This document shows, piece by piece, positions 1 to 11,079 of a stretch of DNA of 64,000 nucleotides (the stretch's first letter is position 1; every line of letters begins with the position of its first letter). The translations under genes were made by a program, and so were the position numbers. The notes under the pieces were generated by a model, which had not been told where the DNA came from, searched no databases, and saw nothing but the letters and a program-made list of their open reading frames with translations. Source of the DNA: Corbicula japonica (taxonomy: Eukaryota > Mollusca > Bivalvia > Venerida > Cyrenidae); contig JAZAYU010000713.1 of the NCBI GenBank assembly GCA_038501625.1, positions 110,517 through 174,516 of the forward strand, written 5' to 3'.

Positions 1-383
1 AAGTTTTGGGAAAACCAAATAAATAGAAATCACATAATTTGCACATATTGCCTAGCCACCAGGTACTTAGTATTGGTGTGCATTTTTTGGAAATCCTGCC
101 AGTAGTTTAGCAAAAGTGTGGAAAAGATTTGTGAAAACATGTAGACAAGAACCTCAGTAGAATATTTACTATATTGTCATCCAGCCAATGGCCTTGTTTC
201 AGTCTCTCCACCTCAAACCTCCACACCTCATACCCAAAGCAACTAAAAACCCTGAAATTGAAAAGGAATGAGTTAACTAAACAACAAAACGTGCCCCCTC
301 AAAATTAACTTCTACATTTGTAACATGTGGGACTCCAATGTACAATCTACCAAATAAACTAGAAATGTGTCCAAAGGACACGG
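1..383. other. No gene seen
   Basis: AT-rich sequence with stops in all frames. The last part resembles the flank of the repeat element that follows. Nothing else recognised. Confidence 0.5.
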
Positions 384-468
384 ATGCCCCCGCTATAGGT
401 TTTTCATAAAGCTCCCAGCAGTAGTGTAGAACAAGTTGTGTTCACGAGATAATTATATTCCTATTACA

Positions 469-900
469 AGAAAATTCTATTTTTAGTAACAGTGACCTTG
501 ACCTTGGATCTACAGGCATGGGTATTGTGCAGACACACTGCCTTGTCATGGTGAACATAAAAATTTTGTGCCAAGTTATTTTGAAATCAAACAAAGTTAC
601 AGGCTGGAGAAGAAAATTCTATTTTTAGGAACAGTGACCTTGACCTTGGACCTACAGGCTTGGGAATGTATGTGACACACAGTCTTAATATGGTGATCGA
701 TTAAACCAAGTTATTTAAAAATCCAATGACAAATAACAAAGTTACAGAGCCGACACAATTTTGCAAGAAATTTCTATTTTTAGTAACAGTGACCTTGACC
801 TTGGACCTACAGGCATGGGTGTTGCATGCGACACACCACCTTGTCATGATGAACATTTGTGCCAATTTATTTTGAAATCCCTCCTTTCATAAGAAAGTTA
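469..900. repeat. Three tandem ~145-bp repeats
   Basis: Three units begin with aaaattctatttttag near 469, 612 and 766. Each carries the same cagtgaccttgaccttgga block followed by ctacaggc. The third is the most diverged and fades near 900. Confidence 0.75.
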
Positions 901-1107
901 AGGGTCAAGTGTATATTTTGCTTAACACAAAATGTAAGTGAAAAAGGGGCATAATTTGAAAAAATATTGGAAGCAGGGTTATGCATCTTGTTGGTTATGG
1001 TGTAGATTTTGATGGTGAAAATATATTTCAAGTTTCAAGGCAATATCTCAAGTAGTTTTAAAGTTATGGGCAAAATGCATATTTTGCTTAACACAAAATA
1101 TAAGAAT

Positions 1108-1790
1108 AAAACTAATGTAAATGGAAGTATCAAAGGGCCATAACTTTTGAACAGAACATGTAAGAGCAAAACCCTGCCTTTATGCACAACAACATATCAG
1201 GCCAAGCATTGTGGTAAAGTTTTATTAAATTCCCACCAGTAGTTTAGGAGGAGTTGCGTTCACGAGATATATTCCTATTAAAACTAATGTAAATGGAAGT
1301 ATCAAAGGGCCATAACTTCTGAACAGAACATGTAAGAGCGAAACCCCACCTTCATGCACAACTACATATCAAGCCAAGCATTGTGGTAAAGTTTCATTAA
1401 ATTCCCACCAGTAGTTTAGGAGGAATTGCGTTCACGAGATATATTCCTATTAAAACTAATGTAAATGGAAGTATCAAAGGGCCATAACTTCTTAACGGAA
1501 GATGTAAGAGCGAAACCCCACCTTCATGCACAACTACATATCAAGCCAAGCATTGTGGTAAAGTTTCATTAAATTCCCACCAGTAGTTAAGGAGAAGTTG
1601 CGTTCACAAGATATATTCCTATTAAAACTAATGTAAATGGAAGTATCAAAGGGCCATAACTTCTGAACGGAACACGTAAGAGCGAAACCCCACCTTCATG
1701 CACAACTACATATCAAGCCAAGCATTGTGGTAAAGTTTCATTAAATTCCCACCAGTAGTTTAGGAGGAGTTGCGTTCACGAGAATATCGG
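1108..1790. repeat. Four tandem ~172-bp repeats
   Basis: Units start with aaactaatgtaaatgg at 1108, 1280, 1453 and 1625. They are nearly identical and each includes gggccataactt and ttcccaccagtagtt. The array lies inside the inverted-end element. Confidence 0.9.
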
Positions 1791-1833
1791 ACGGACGGAC
1801 GGACGGACGGACGGACGGACGGAAGGACGGACA
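1788..1833. repeat. (GGAC)n microsatellite
   Basis: Roughly eleven cggacgga-type tetranucleotide units with one interruption (ggaa). An open frame across it on the minus strand reads SVRPSVRPS and is a repeat artefact. Confidence 0.95.
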
Positions 1834-2348
1834 GGAGCAACTCTTAATGCCCGTCGCCATTTCATGGCGGGGGCATAAAAAGAACAAGAGCACCGTGAAG
1901 CGGGGCAATATACGCCCGAAGGGTTGTATCACAGGATATGAGCAAATTTTAGACTGTTGAAGCCCAAAGGACACGAACACAGGACAATGATGCTTAATGA
2001 ACACTATTTATACTTTGATATTGATTTTTTATTTAACTTGTGTTCTTAAATATGTAATAAATCTCTATAATTAACGATACTAACACGAGAATGAAAATAA
2101 ATATTAACAAAGCAAACTCCACAACAATTATACTACATAATGGTTGAAATTATTTTTGAGCCAATGGCCATGTAGTATTTTTCAAATATTTCGAACCTTA
2201 ATTCTCATAATGTTGTGCGTCGGAAATGTGTTTATTATAGGACAATTTGCTCACGATTATTGTTCGAACGTTAAATGACGAAAATGTATTGTTCGCTAAC
2301 GATCTTTTAAAGCGTTTTGGCTGATGATCGACTTCTTAAAATGTTTAA

Positions 2349-2552
2349 CCCTTTACTCCATAAACACGTCTGTTATCACATAGGGACCAGTGTAGTTCCA
2401 GATCAGCCATAAAATCAATGCCATCTGATCTGTAGTTCGTTGTTGTTGTTTTTTTTTTGGTCAGAAATAACTTAGTGAGTCTAAAAGCGGACTGTGTAGA
2501 TCATGATCGGAATGCACAGATGTGTCGGCTGATCTGGATATGAACTATTTTG
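2349..2552. mobile_element. TTAA-type MITE, right end eroded
   Basis: Follows TTAA at 2345-2348 with ccctttactcc, then the family's paired gatccagatcag-type hairpin blocks and the central ggtcagaaataac. The right terminus cannot be found. A poly-T tract interrupts the middle. Confidence 0.6.
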
Positions 2553-2741
2553 CCAAGATTTTTCCCACTATGTTTTCAGATAAAAAATTGCATAATTCGC
2601 TTTCTAAAATATTCTTACAGTACATGTTTACAAGCCACAAAACTACTTGCAGTTTGATTTTGTTTATACCCATATATGGTAATTTAGGCGGAGACTGTTT
2701 TGTCAGTTACAAAAATAATTTCAACCATTATGTACGTTATA

Positions 2742-2831
2742 GTTTATTCAGAGGCTTGTATGAAAAATTAAACGGTCGCCCAGCTGGGCTGGGCCTGACC
2801 GTTTAATTTTCATACAAGCCTCTAAATGAAC
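2742..2831. repeat. Near-perfect hairpin, ~35-nt arms
   Basis: The left arm (2742-2777) and right arm (2797-2831) are reverse complements with about three differences. They enclose a ~19-nt GC-rich loop that itself contains the palindrome cccagctggg. No gene is associated. Confidence 0.9.
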
Positions 2832-4150
2832 AATATCCTATACTCAATTTGCTAAGCACCAAGTTATCCAACCAGACATCACTTTAAAAGCTACACTACA
2901 CTTTTGCATAAGAAATCATTAAGTAGTGTATCATGAAGGTCCCCGATGTAAACATAACCTTGAATGACTGTTTGACAAAACTGAATATTGTAGTTAATCA
3001 TTATTGATTTATTTTAGTAGCACGTGCTCTATTTCAACACCGTTGCTTAGAGAACATGGAAGGTACATTTTATTACGTTTCTTACAAATTTGCAATGTTC
3101 TCCAGTTATTAGTCTATAGTTTATCTGTTTAAACAATAAGATAACATAGTTTTGAAAAGTGTTTAAAAAAACAACGATTTTTTAAACCTCATCATCAAAA
3201 CTGTCTGGTAGACAATCGGGAATTACCTTGTAGACAATCGGGAATTACCTTAAACTGCTGGTCATGAAAAATAATCAATGTTTTTATTTCGCGATTTAAA
3301 GATACAATGATGGATGTTCAGGCTCTAATTATGCATAATATAAATTTACCTCTATTACAAAAGTTTGATCAGATGTTATATTTCAAAGTTTTAAATAGTG
3401 AAGTATGTTATTTTCTCTTTTTTGAGAAGTTTTATGAAGATGGCTATTTATACAGTATGCCTTTTATGCGTAACTGAATAGAGAAAGAACTATTTACAAT
3501 TAATTAAAAAAATGGAGTAATGTTAGTCTAATTGCGATTCACTTCAAATAGTGCCACATAAACCAATCAAGAGTCGCTATAAAAGCATCAATTCCATTTA
3601 AGCCAATCACAAAATACCGAATGTTCTATTTATAGAAAATACTGTAACTATTCAACGGTCATTAAAATAGACACTTGGGACTGGGTTAAAAAGTAGCGTC
3701 GGAGCAACTCAATCTGAAGATCGCGTGGTCCCGGTCTGTCTGCACCATTTCTCACCATTTGGCAAAATTGACAAAGAAGTTGTGTATTTGAATACACGTC
3801 TTTTCGAAAAGTAATAACTAATACACGTGTATTAAGGATCTTATATTATTCTGTCTGAATAGGATCTCCAGTTTGCTTCTTAGTCGGAAGTTATCTTTTC
3901 ATCTTTTTTAGAAGAATATGTCGAGCCATGGTACTCTGTCGTCGGCGTCGCTTTCCCGCTTTGGTTAAAGTTTGCGTGCAACCTTCTTATATCTTGCTAA
4001 ATTACAAAGTGTTGAGTGGTTGTGGGGGTGGAGGTGATAGAGGGGGTGCAGGGTCAATGGTATTTGAGTGCTGTGCCTCTACCCCACCATACCATACTAT
4101 ATACTATATTGTATACTATATTATTAAGTAATCTTTATAATAAACACATT
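2832..4150. other. No gene; repeat fragments
   Basis: AT-rich and stop-rich. Around 3935-3985 there is a gtcggcgtcgctttcccg-ggttaaagtttgcgtg stretch that resembles the end of a dispersed bivalve repeat (inference). No exon supported. Confidence 0.4.
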
Positions 4151-4154
4151 TCTC

Positions 4155-4325
4155 TAACCCTTTGCTCCATGGCATAAAGCTTATAATGTTCAGATGACTA
4201 GTGTAGTAAGGAAACAGCAATCTTAATTTGTGATAAAGATCTGCAATTATTGTTTCTCACCAGAAATAACAAGATGAATCTCGAAGTGATTAGTGTAGAT
4301 CGTGACCAGACTGCCATGGAGCACG
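4155..4325. mobile_element. Very degraded TTAA-type MITE
   Basis: Starts taaccctttgctccat and retains the internal ccagaaataac and gtgtagatcgtgacca blocks in the correct order, but most of each hairpin is lost. It abuts the first unit of the PHD array. Confidence 0.35.
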
Positions 4326-4329
4326 AGTA

Positions 4330-5380
4330 CATTGCCTCACAGATGTAATCTTCTGTTTTAATGCTCTCAATGTCTGTGATTGTGACACATTCAACGTGAA
4401 GAAAACGGCCAAAGACATCACAGCTGATCCACAGCCGATTTCTTTTTCTAGGCTTTAAGCAGACCGTGCATCACACACTGTCTTTTGCTTTCCTGGAATT
4501 ATGCTTTCTTTCATTAAAATGTTCAGCACATATTTTCTCGTGGACAATGCATGCGTGTGCCTCAATGTAGACGGATTAAAACATGTTAATCTTAATTAGA
4601 TGATTTTCTTCAATTTGACATTGCTATAACAAGGAAATGGGCTATGAGTACATTGCCTCACAGACAACACAGATGTAATCTTCTGTTTTAATGCTCTCAA
4701 TGTCTGTTATTTTGACACATTCAACGTGAAGCCAACGGGCACATACATTACAGCTGATCAACAGCTGATTTCTTTTTTTAGGCTTTAAGCAAGACAGTGC
4801 ATCTCACACAGTCATTTGGTTTCCTGGAATTGTGCTTTGTTTCATTAAAATGTCCAGCACATATTTTCTCGTTGCTTATGCATGCGTGTGCTTCAATGTA
4901 GACGATGTAATCTTCTCTTTTAATGTTCTTGATGTCTGTGATGTTGATACATTCAACATGAAGCCACGGCTACAGTCATTACAGCTGATCCACACCTGAT
5001 TTCTTTTTCAGGCTTTAAGCAAGACAGTGCATCACACACAATCATTTGGTTTCCTGGAATTGTGCTTTCTTTCATTAAAATGTCCAGCACATATTTTCTC
5101 GTCGCTAATGCATGCGTGTGCTTCAATGTAGACGATGTAATCTTCTGTTTTAATGGTCTTGATGTCTGTGATGTTGACACATTCAACATGAAGCCACGGC
5201 CACAGTCATTACAGCTGATCCACACCTGATTTCTTTTCAGGCTTTAATCAAGACAGTGCATCACACACTGTCTTGCTTTTCTGGAGTTATGTTTTCTTTC
5301 AATAAAATGTTCAGCACATATTTTCTCGTGACATGCATGCGTGTGCCTCAATGTAGACGGATCCACATGTTAATTAGATG
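4330..5380 (-). pseudogene. Tandem array of decayed PHD-finger exons (units 1-4)
   Basis: Four minus-strand repeats precede an intact fifth. The block complementary to gatgtaatcttct recurs near 4344, 4673, 4903 and 5133 (and 5452 in unit 5), so spacing alternates between about 230 and 320-330 bp. Each unit encodes the same C-terminal segment: CTVCLKPRKRN, WISCDVCARWLHVEC and YICVVCEAMYS followed by a stop, which fits a C4HC3 PHD zinc finger. Unit 1 has an in-frame TGA before its first CxxC and has lost the last CxxC. Unit 2 has a one-base frameshift inside CTVC. Units 3 and 4 are frameshifted and shorter. The repetition looks like duplication of one terminal exon followed by decay. A single protein with five fingers is unlikely, because each unit ends in its own stop. 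Confidence 0.65.
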
Positions 5381-5419
5381 ATGTTCTTCAATTTGACAAT
5401 GCTTTAACAAGGAAATGGG

Positions 5420-5690
5420 CTATGAGTAAATTGCCTCACAGACAACACAGATGTAATCTTCTATTTTAATGCTCTCAATGTCTGTGAATTTGACACATTC
5501 AACGTGAAGCCAACTGGCACAGACATCACAGCTGATCCAGAGCTGATTTCTTTTTCTAGGCTTTAAGCAGACCGTGCAGCACACACTTTTGCTTTTCTAG
5601 AATTATGCTTTCTTTCATCAAAATATTCAGCGCATAATTTCTCGTGGACAATGCATATAAATGCGTAAATGTAGATTGATCCACAATCTT
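5420..5690 (-). CDS. Intact PHD-finger terminal exon (array unit 5)
   Basis: Open minus-strand frame ending at TAG (5420-5422). It shows a complete C4HC3 PHD finger: CCTVC, then CDVCASWLHVEC, then YICVVC and the tail EAIYS. The preceding segment reads EKLCAEYFDERKHNSRKAK. PHD fingers usually bind histone H3 tails in the nucleus; the ligand here is unknown. It is the only unit of the five-copy array without a visible lesion and lies downstream, in transcription order, of the partial Ulp1 exon at 5860-5934, so it may be that copy's last exon. The upstream splice site is not fixed; an ag near 5690 is possible. Expression is unproven. Confidence 0.5.
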
Positions 5691-5859
5691 GGAAATGGCC
5701 AGATCATTCTGAATAATAAAGATAAAACTTTTTTTAAAGCTATTATTATCTGTATACAGAAATATAATGTTCTGTCAATGATGTGTCTACTCAATACATG
5801 GGTCAATTTAAAACAAAGAGAAAAAAGTCAATTTCAATCATACTTAAATAATACATTAC

Positions 5860-5934
5860 CTTATCTGTGATCCAGTTAGGGTCTTTCAATGTCCTGAGAT
5901 CCTCGCGGTCCAACACCTCTCTTCAACATAGAAC
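5860..5934 (-). pseudogene. Partial Ulp1/SENP-like N-terminal exon
   Basis: A minus-strand block flanked by tattttag at its start and GTAATG at its end reads EVLDREDLRTLKDPNWITDK. That resembles the start of C48 (Ulp1/SENP) protease domains, where an acidic 'L..D...L....W..D' segment precedes the first helix. In the phase set by the donor there is a TGA near the 5' end of the exon, so either the acceptor lies further in or the copy is damaged. The catalytic His and Cys exons that should follow are absent between here and the PHD units, suggesting an internally deleted second copy of the 6481-7943 gene. The short match keeps confidence moderate. Confidence 0.4.
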
Positions 5935-6480
5935 CTAAAATAATAATAGATGGATTGATTGATAATGTAGATTTGCTGTACTTGATGCATCAATACTGAA
6001 GACGCACGCTTGTAGTCTTTCTTGTTATTAAGATTTGCAATACCGACCAATATGGGGAAAACTTTTTTTAAAGTAGATATGTGAAAACTTTACTTGCAAC
6101 AGGGTTACTTATGAGTTTAGCATTTATTTGGAGGTGTCATTAAATGTAATTAAGCAAATTAAAATTGCAATGAATGAAGAATCAATAGCAAAAGATTGTG
6201 TAGATAGATAATAGATATTTTTTAAAAGCAAAACTTAGCTAGTAAAGTGATAGACAATTTTATGAACAACAAAAGGTATGCAAGTTAAGTTAACAGCACA
6301 ATATATTTGGAAAAGATAGAAAATCTGTTATGGAGGGTGACATGTTTGGAGACAACTCAGCATAGCATCTTTCCCTCAAACACAGTTCAAACTCCATGAC
6401 AGATCTCACTCTCACATAAATTATTTTATGTTGTGACCACAAAAACAAAGCAATTGTAAACACCACAAGTATCCGATTCA

Positions 6481-7943
6481 CTAGCGATACATGGCTACAC
6501 AGAAAACCCATGAATAATTATCGTTTGTACTATGCTCCTTTCCAATTTTCCCGCACTTAAATTGGATCCATCTGCCACAACAGTCACAACGTATCCACTC
6601 TCTGGACTTCCCACTACAATGAAGATAGTCACATGTGGTTTCATCCAACTTCTTCCCAGAAGATACAAGTAACTTTTGCACATATTTTCTATACATCTTA
6701 CAATGCACCTGTCGCATTATCTGTTGTGGCACATTGTTAGTTTATGATGGCTTCAGCATTCCGAAGTACACACGTAAAAAAGTTTTAAACATTTCATGTA
6801 AAACGATAAATATTCAGCAGTTCTTTGTCTTTTCTTCTATGTAAGAACTATGGTTTTATTGTCTTTTTTTTACTTTGCAAGTGTACAGTCTACAGCTCAG
6901 TTAATTTTATTTGCTGCGAATGTGACCAGTTCAGATCAAGATCAGAAATCATGAAGGAGCCAAATGATCAGGATCTAAACTGGTCACGTTCGCGTACAAA
7001 TGTAGGAAAGGGCACAAAATAGTACCAAATATATTGTGGACAATTCTGTTATAGCTAACCATTATTACAAATGTGCCACAATTATTTTGGTCACCCTGCA
7101 GACATGATTTTCTATCAACAAACGTCCAATCTTCAAACTTTTCATCGCAGGAAGCATTTCTTCTCTCGGTAAATAACCTATAAATTCAATAAACAAACAG
7201 TATGAAAATAAATTTTATCACAGTTATCACTGAAGCATATAGTGCAGGATGTGAGGTGGTATAATTCCAATTATTAATTTTATGCAGAACCTATAAACGT
7301 ATCAACAAACTGACATGAATTTCGCATTTTGGACAAATCACAAAGTTTCCTTTATCATGAAATAGTAAGATTGTTATTTGAAAGTGGTGTTTATATTAAA
7401 ACAGTTCCCTACTGTAAATTTTGAAACAGTTCCCTACTGTAAACAGAAGATTAAAAAGGGTAATATATGCGTATCAGGAATCGCCACACTAAAAATACAC
7501 AGCCTCCCCACGCAGCGAAAAAGAAGAGAGGAAGAGAGAGAGAGAGCATGTTTTATATATGGATGTCAATTCGAATAGGACAAAGTTGTACAAAGTTTTA
7601 TCCAAAATGCTATCTTTCATGTGAAATGTAACTTCAATGGCTTTTCTGAGACCCATGTCAGGTCAACAGTTCTAGAAAGTGAATTTGTACAATCTTTATA
7701 TAAGAGTTAACTTATGAAGCAATTTAAAGTTCTAAAATATAATACTTTTGTTTATTTGAAGTTGTAAAAATGCATAAAACGTTTTTCTTACTTCCATAAA
7801 TTGAAGTACTTCTCGCTGTTTTTACCCAGAGAATCATAAACAGGGACAACTCCTTGTTTTGGGGATACAACCAAAATAATCCAATGATGATTTTCACAGA
7901 TTGGCAACAACACATGCTCAAACATCTTAAATCTGGGACACAG
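6481..7943 (-). CDS. Ulp1 (C48) SUMO-protease-like gene with C-terminal PHD finger, 3' part
   Basis: Three minus-strand exons join in phase: 7943-7792, 7177-7060 and 6720-6481 (stop TAG). The first reads ICENHHWIILVV and VPVYDSLGKN, giving the catalytic His and Asp. The second reads CLQGDQNNCGTFVIM, giving the oxyanion Gln and nucleophile Cys with the family's six-residue spacing. The third holds a PHD-like finger: CDYLHC, IRCDCCGRWIQFKC, WVFC; its last ligand is doubtful. C48 enzymes cleave SUMO-type modifiers. Donors are GTAAGA (strong) and GTTAGC (weak); the acceptors are good. About 15-20 residues normally found between the Cys and the last helix are missing, so a small exon may be lost in the MITE-bearing intron. 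The start of the gene above 7943 was not found. It may be a living gene fragment or a pseudogene. Confidence 0.65.
6905..7015. mobile_element. Single-hairpin fragment of TTAA-type MITE
   Basis: Reads gtgaccagttcagatcaagatcag and, inverted, tgatcaggatctaaactggtcac, forming one hairpin of the two-hairpin family. It sits in the intron between the catalytic-Cys exon and the PHD exon of the Ulp1-like gene. Confidence 0.6.
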
Positions 7944-8384
7944 CTAGCTAACCAAATCAGGTACATGAAGTGAAAACCAAATCGTAACCACTTTAACTTC
8001 TATATTTATTGGCTGTGATTGGCAGTTTCTTGAACCATGATGTAAATTTGGTGAAAAGCTACAAAAACAAATGATAATATTGTAAACAAATGCCTAGGAT
8101 TGTAGAAAATAAACAAAAACATTAATACTGCCGGTATGATGTAAACTGGCTTAGACAAAGCTGACATTGCTTAGACCCCCAGTGGCAATTTGTTTTGCCA
8201 CTGACCGTTCCAAGGCGGTATCCACAAAGGTTCTCTTCTTCGTTAATTGTTTGTGGCGTCCTATTTGATTTGACTTACTTATATAAAACATGCGCTCTCT
8301 CTCTTCCTCTCTTCTTTTTCGCCGCGTGGGGAGGCTGTGTTTTGTGAGAGTGACGATTCCTGATATGCATATATTGCTTTTTTA
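7451..8384. repeat. Inverted repeat (~105-bp arms) around the His/Asp exon
   Basis: Arms 7451-7558 and 8281-8384 are reverse complements with few mismatches. They share cacagcctccccacgc, gcgaaaaagaagagagg and a gag-rich run. The ~720-bp loop contains the Ulp1-like exon 7792-7943 and an internal short hairpin (cagtggcaatttgttttgccactg-like) near 8180. It may be a small transposon or foldback element. Confidence 0.8.
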
Positions 8385-9559
8385 ATTATATATACTTAAG
8401 GTTTTCTCCTGGTTAAGTGCGCATGTGCTAACTACCGCCAAAGGGACGAATTGTCGTTAAAATTCAACAGCGGTATTTTTAATTTATTGAGAAGCTATAA
8501 TCAAGGAAATAACACATATTTATCAGTTATGTTCTAAATTTATTGATTTTCACTTTAAATTCGTCCGTGGGTTAAGAAAATATTTTGCAACAGTCGTTTT
8601 TTTTTTCAAAACACTTTACTTCCGTTCGTCCTCCAACTTGAAATTGAAAGTTAGTTTTTGTCCGTCCGGCTTAGTTAGCCCATTCCATGTCATTGCATTT
8701 TCATTTCATGGAAAGTTATACCTTGTACACAGGTAGAGAACGTGTACCGGGCAAATATTGATTTTCACAGCAAGTGATTTCAATGCTCGCAAAGGTCAAC
8801 CTGTTTTCAAGGACGATAAAACAATATTGGAATTACTTGGAAGAACAACCAAATATTTTTTGTCAGACTGGCTGGTTGGTGATGAATTTTATACAGAGCT
8901 ATGTTGTAAATAATGGACATTAGCTCTGAGTATTTTTTAATTACCACTGGCTTATTACAGCATTGTTATTGACCTACTTATCTTGTAAATAATGGACACA
9001 GTCATGACAGTGGAGAACTGGTAATGTATTGTTTATCATTTTATAGTTTATGTTTCAGTGTGAGTTGAAAAAAATTGAGGTCTTGAAAATGCAGATCTCC
9101 ATTCCTTGCTGTTGTCACTCTGCTAACTTACAAGAATTATAATACACCAACTCTTTTTCAATAAAATTTGCTCGGTAAAGACTGCAGTTTTGAATGAAAT
9201 GTGAAATATAGGCAAATTTTGTGATCATTGTCATCAATGCAAAGTTTAGTTAAGCTGCAAATCTGCAGGATCATTTTTGTCAATTCAAAGTGTAGTTAAG
9301 CTGCAAATCTGTAGTGTCAAATCTTGATTTGTATTTAATTTTTCAACTAAGATATTGCCTCTTAGATTTAATTAACCGAACTTAATTGTTAACCGTATTC
9401 GGCATTTTTAAATCGGATGAATTTGGCGGAGTTTCGACACATCCTGCACCATTCGCTTAATATATTAAGGTTAATTTTGACCAGAAAGTGAACAAAACAA
9501 CAAACACATCGGTCTTATCAAGATCTATGCAAGCCGCCCTATCTAGTTTAATAAAGATA
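8385..9559. other. No gene recognised
   Basis: Low-complexity AT-rich sequence. A short direct repeat, gttaagctgcaaatctg, occurs near 9250 and 9294. Upstream exons of the minus-strand Ulp1-like gene would be expected here but none was recognised. Confidence 0.4.
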
Positions 9560-10385
9560 TTCTTGACCAAATGTGGATGGTGCAAATTCTGATCCGGCAG
9601 CACTAAAGTACAGAATGATCTGGATCTACGTACATTGTGCTGACTTTGTGCTGACTTCCTTGCAGCTTGGTCAGCTAGGATACACAATAGTCGCATTTCG
9701 TCTCATTGCGTTATTTCTTACAAAAAATGAAGCACTATGTGGATCCTTATCAGACAACATGGATGTGCATGCTGATCTGGATCTACACTAGATGCAATGA
9801 GATTGATAGGGGCTCTTCTATATGCTTTTATAAATTCACAAGATTATTCTTATCTAGATTTATTAAGTTTTATTCCTGACCAATAAATGGATAGTGTAAA
9901 TCCTGATCAGACTGCACAGAGCACAGACAGACCTGGATTTACAGTTGACTCCCATCTGTGTGGCTTGATCAGTTAGGAAATAAACTAGTCGCTTCTTGTC
10001 ACAAAGGTTATTTTTGACTAAAAAAGAACAGTACGAGGATCCTTATCAGTTGGCATGGATGTGCATGCTAATCTAGATCTACACCGACACATCACTGAGT
10101 CCGATTGGGGTTTCATTCAATGCCTATAAGATTATTCTTGACCAAGCCGTGTCTACATTAATAAGTTTATACCTGACCAATAAGTGAAGGTGTTAATCTT
10201 GATCAGACTTCATGAATTTACAGGCAGATCTGGATCTGTTGAGCACAGATCCCTGTGGTTTGATCAGCTAGGATATAAACTAGTCGCTTCTCGTCCTATA
10301 AGGTCATTTCTGACCAAGAATGAATCAGTGTGGATTCTTAACAGATGGCACAGATGTGCAGGCTGATGTGGATCTACACTGATGG
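9560..10385. repeat. Three ~300-bp tandem repeats at the outer part of the left inverted-repeat arm
   Basis: The block gatcagctaggatacacaa / actagtcgc recurs near 9668, 9968 and 10262, so the period is about 295-300 bp. Each unit contains gatcaggatc-like hairpin pieces related to the TTAA-type MITE. The same units appear inverted at 63180-64000. Confidence 0.75.
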
Positions 10386-11075
10386 CCACTAGATATAATC
10401 TGTTTTCTTGTTTGTATTTCTTTCCTGAATTACACATGGATGTTCAGATTTATGTATATGTGTACAAGTTTGTTGCATCTGTATTGGCTTTACAATATAC
10501 ATGATAAAAGTTTTTTTACACTTATAACAGCAAAGGCCTATATTTTATATAAATAGATATGCATCATCGCATTTTCTCGCCTATGCATACGGCCTGCGTT
10601 ATCTCTAATCACATGATCGCCATTTTTTATATCGAAAGCCTTCGTCAATTTTGTCTATTATTAAAGCTTTTTTAATGAATGTTAAATACAAATTTGACAT
10701 GCATTAATTTAAAGAAAGATGCATATCCTTCATCATTAAACTCAGATTTACTTCATATTTATTGATATAACAATCAAAATCACCAAAACTGCACCATGTA
10801 ACTGTTCAAAATGCCTTAGCCAGCAGAAAGCAAACATACAATGTGAAATGCTAGTCATATAAGGGCCTTAAAAAGATGTGATCATTTAATCAATGTGTTC
10901 AAGAAGTAAATCAAAATAACATAATAACATGAAGATCGATTAAAAGTGATTAAATTACAGTCAAGACGTAATTATCGGCTCCATTATGGTGGATTATATA
11001 AAGTGAAAATAACGATTTGTCATGTGACGAAGTTCTCGTCCAGTCCACCTATCAAAACAAGATTTACTAGATCAG
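10386..11075. other. Non-coding part of left arm
   Basis: AT-rich, with no supported exon. Its inverted partner at 62500-63180 shows no frame conservation. Confidence 0.45.
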
Positions 11076-11079
11076 TTAA

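Larger units (their letters stand above)
384..1876. mobile_element. Non-autonomous element with ATGCCCCCGC inverted ends
   Basis: The stretch begins with ATGCCCCCGC (384-393) and ends with its reverse complement GCGGGGGCAT (1867-1876). Between these ends lie two different tandem arrays and a GGAC microsatellite, and no coding frame. Similar ends around gccataactt-type repeats are common in bivalve DNA (recalled from general knowledge). No transposase is encoded, so it would have to be moved in trans. A target duplication could not be read. It could also be a composite repeat rather than one transposon. Confidence 0.5.
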
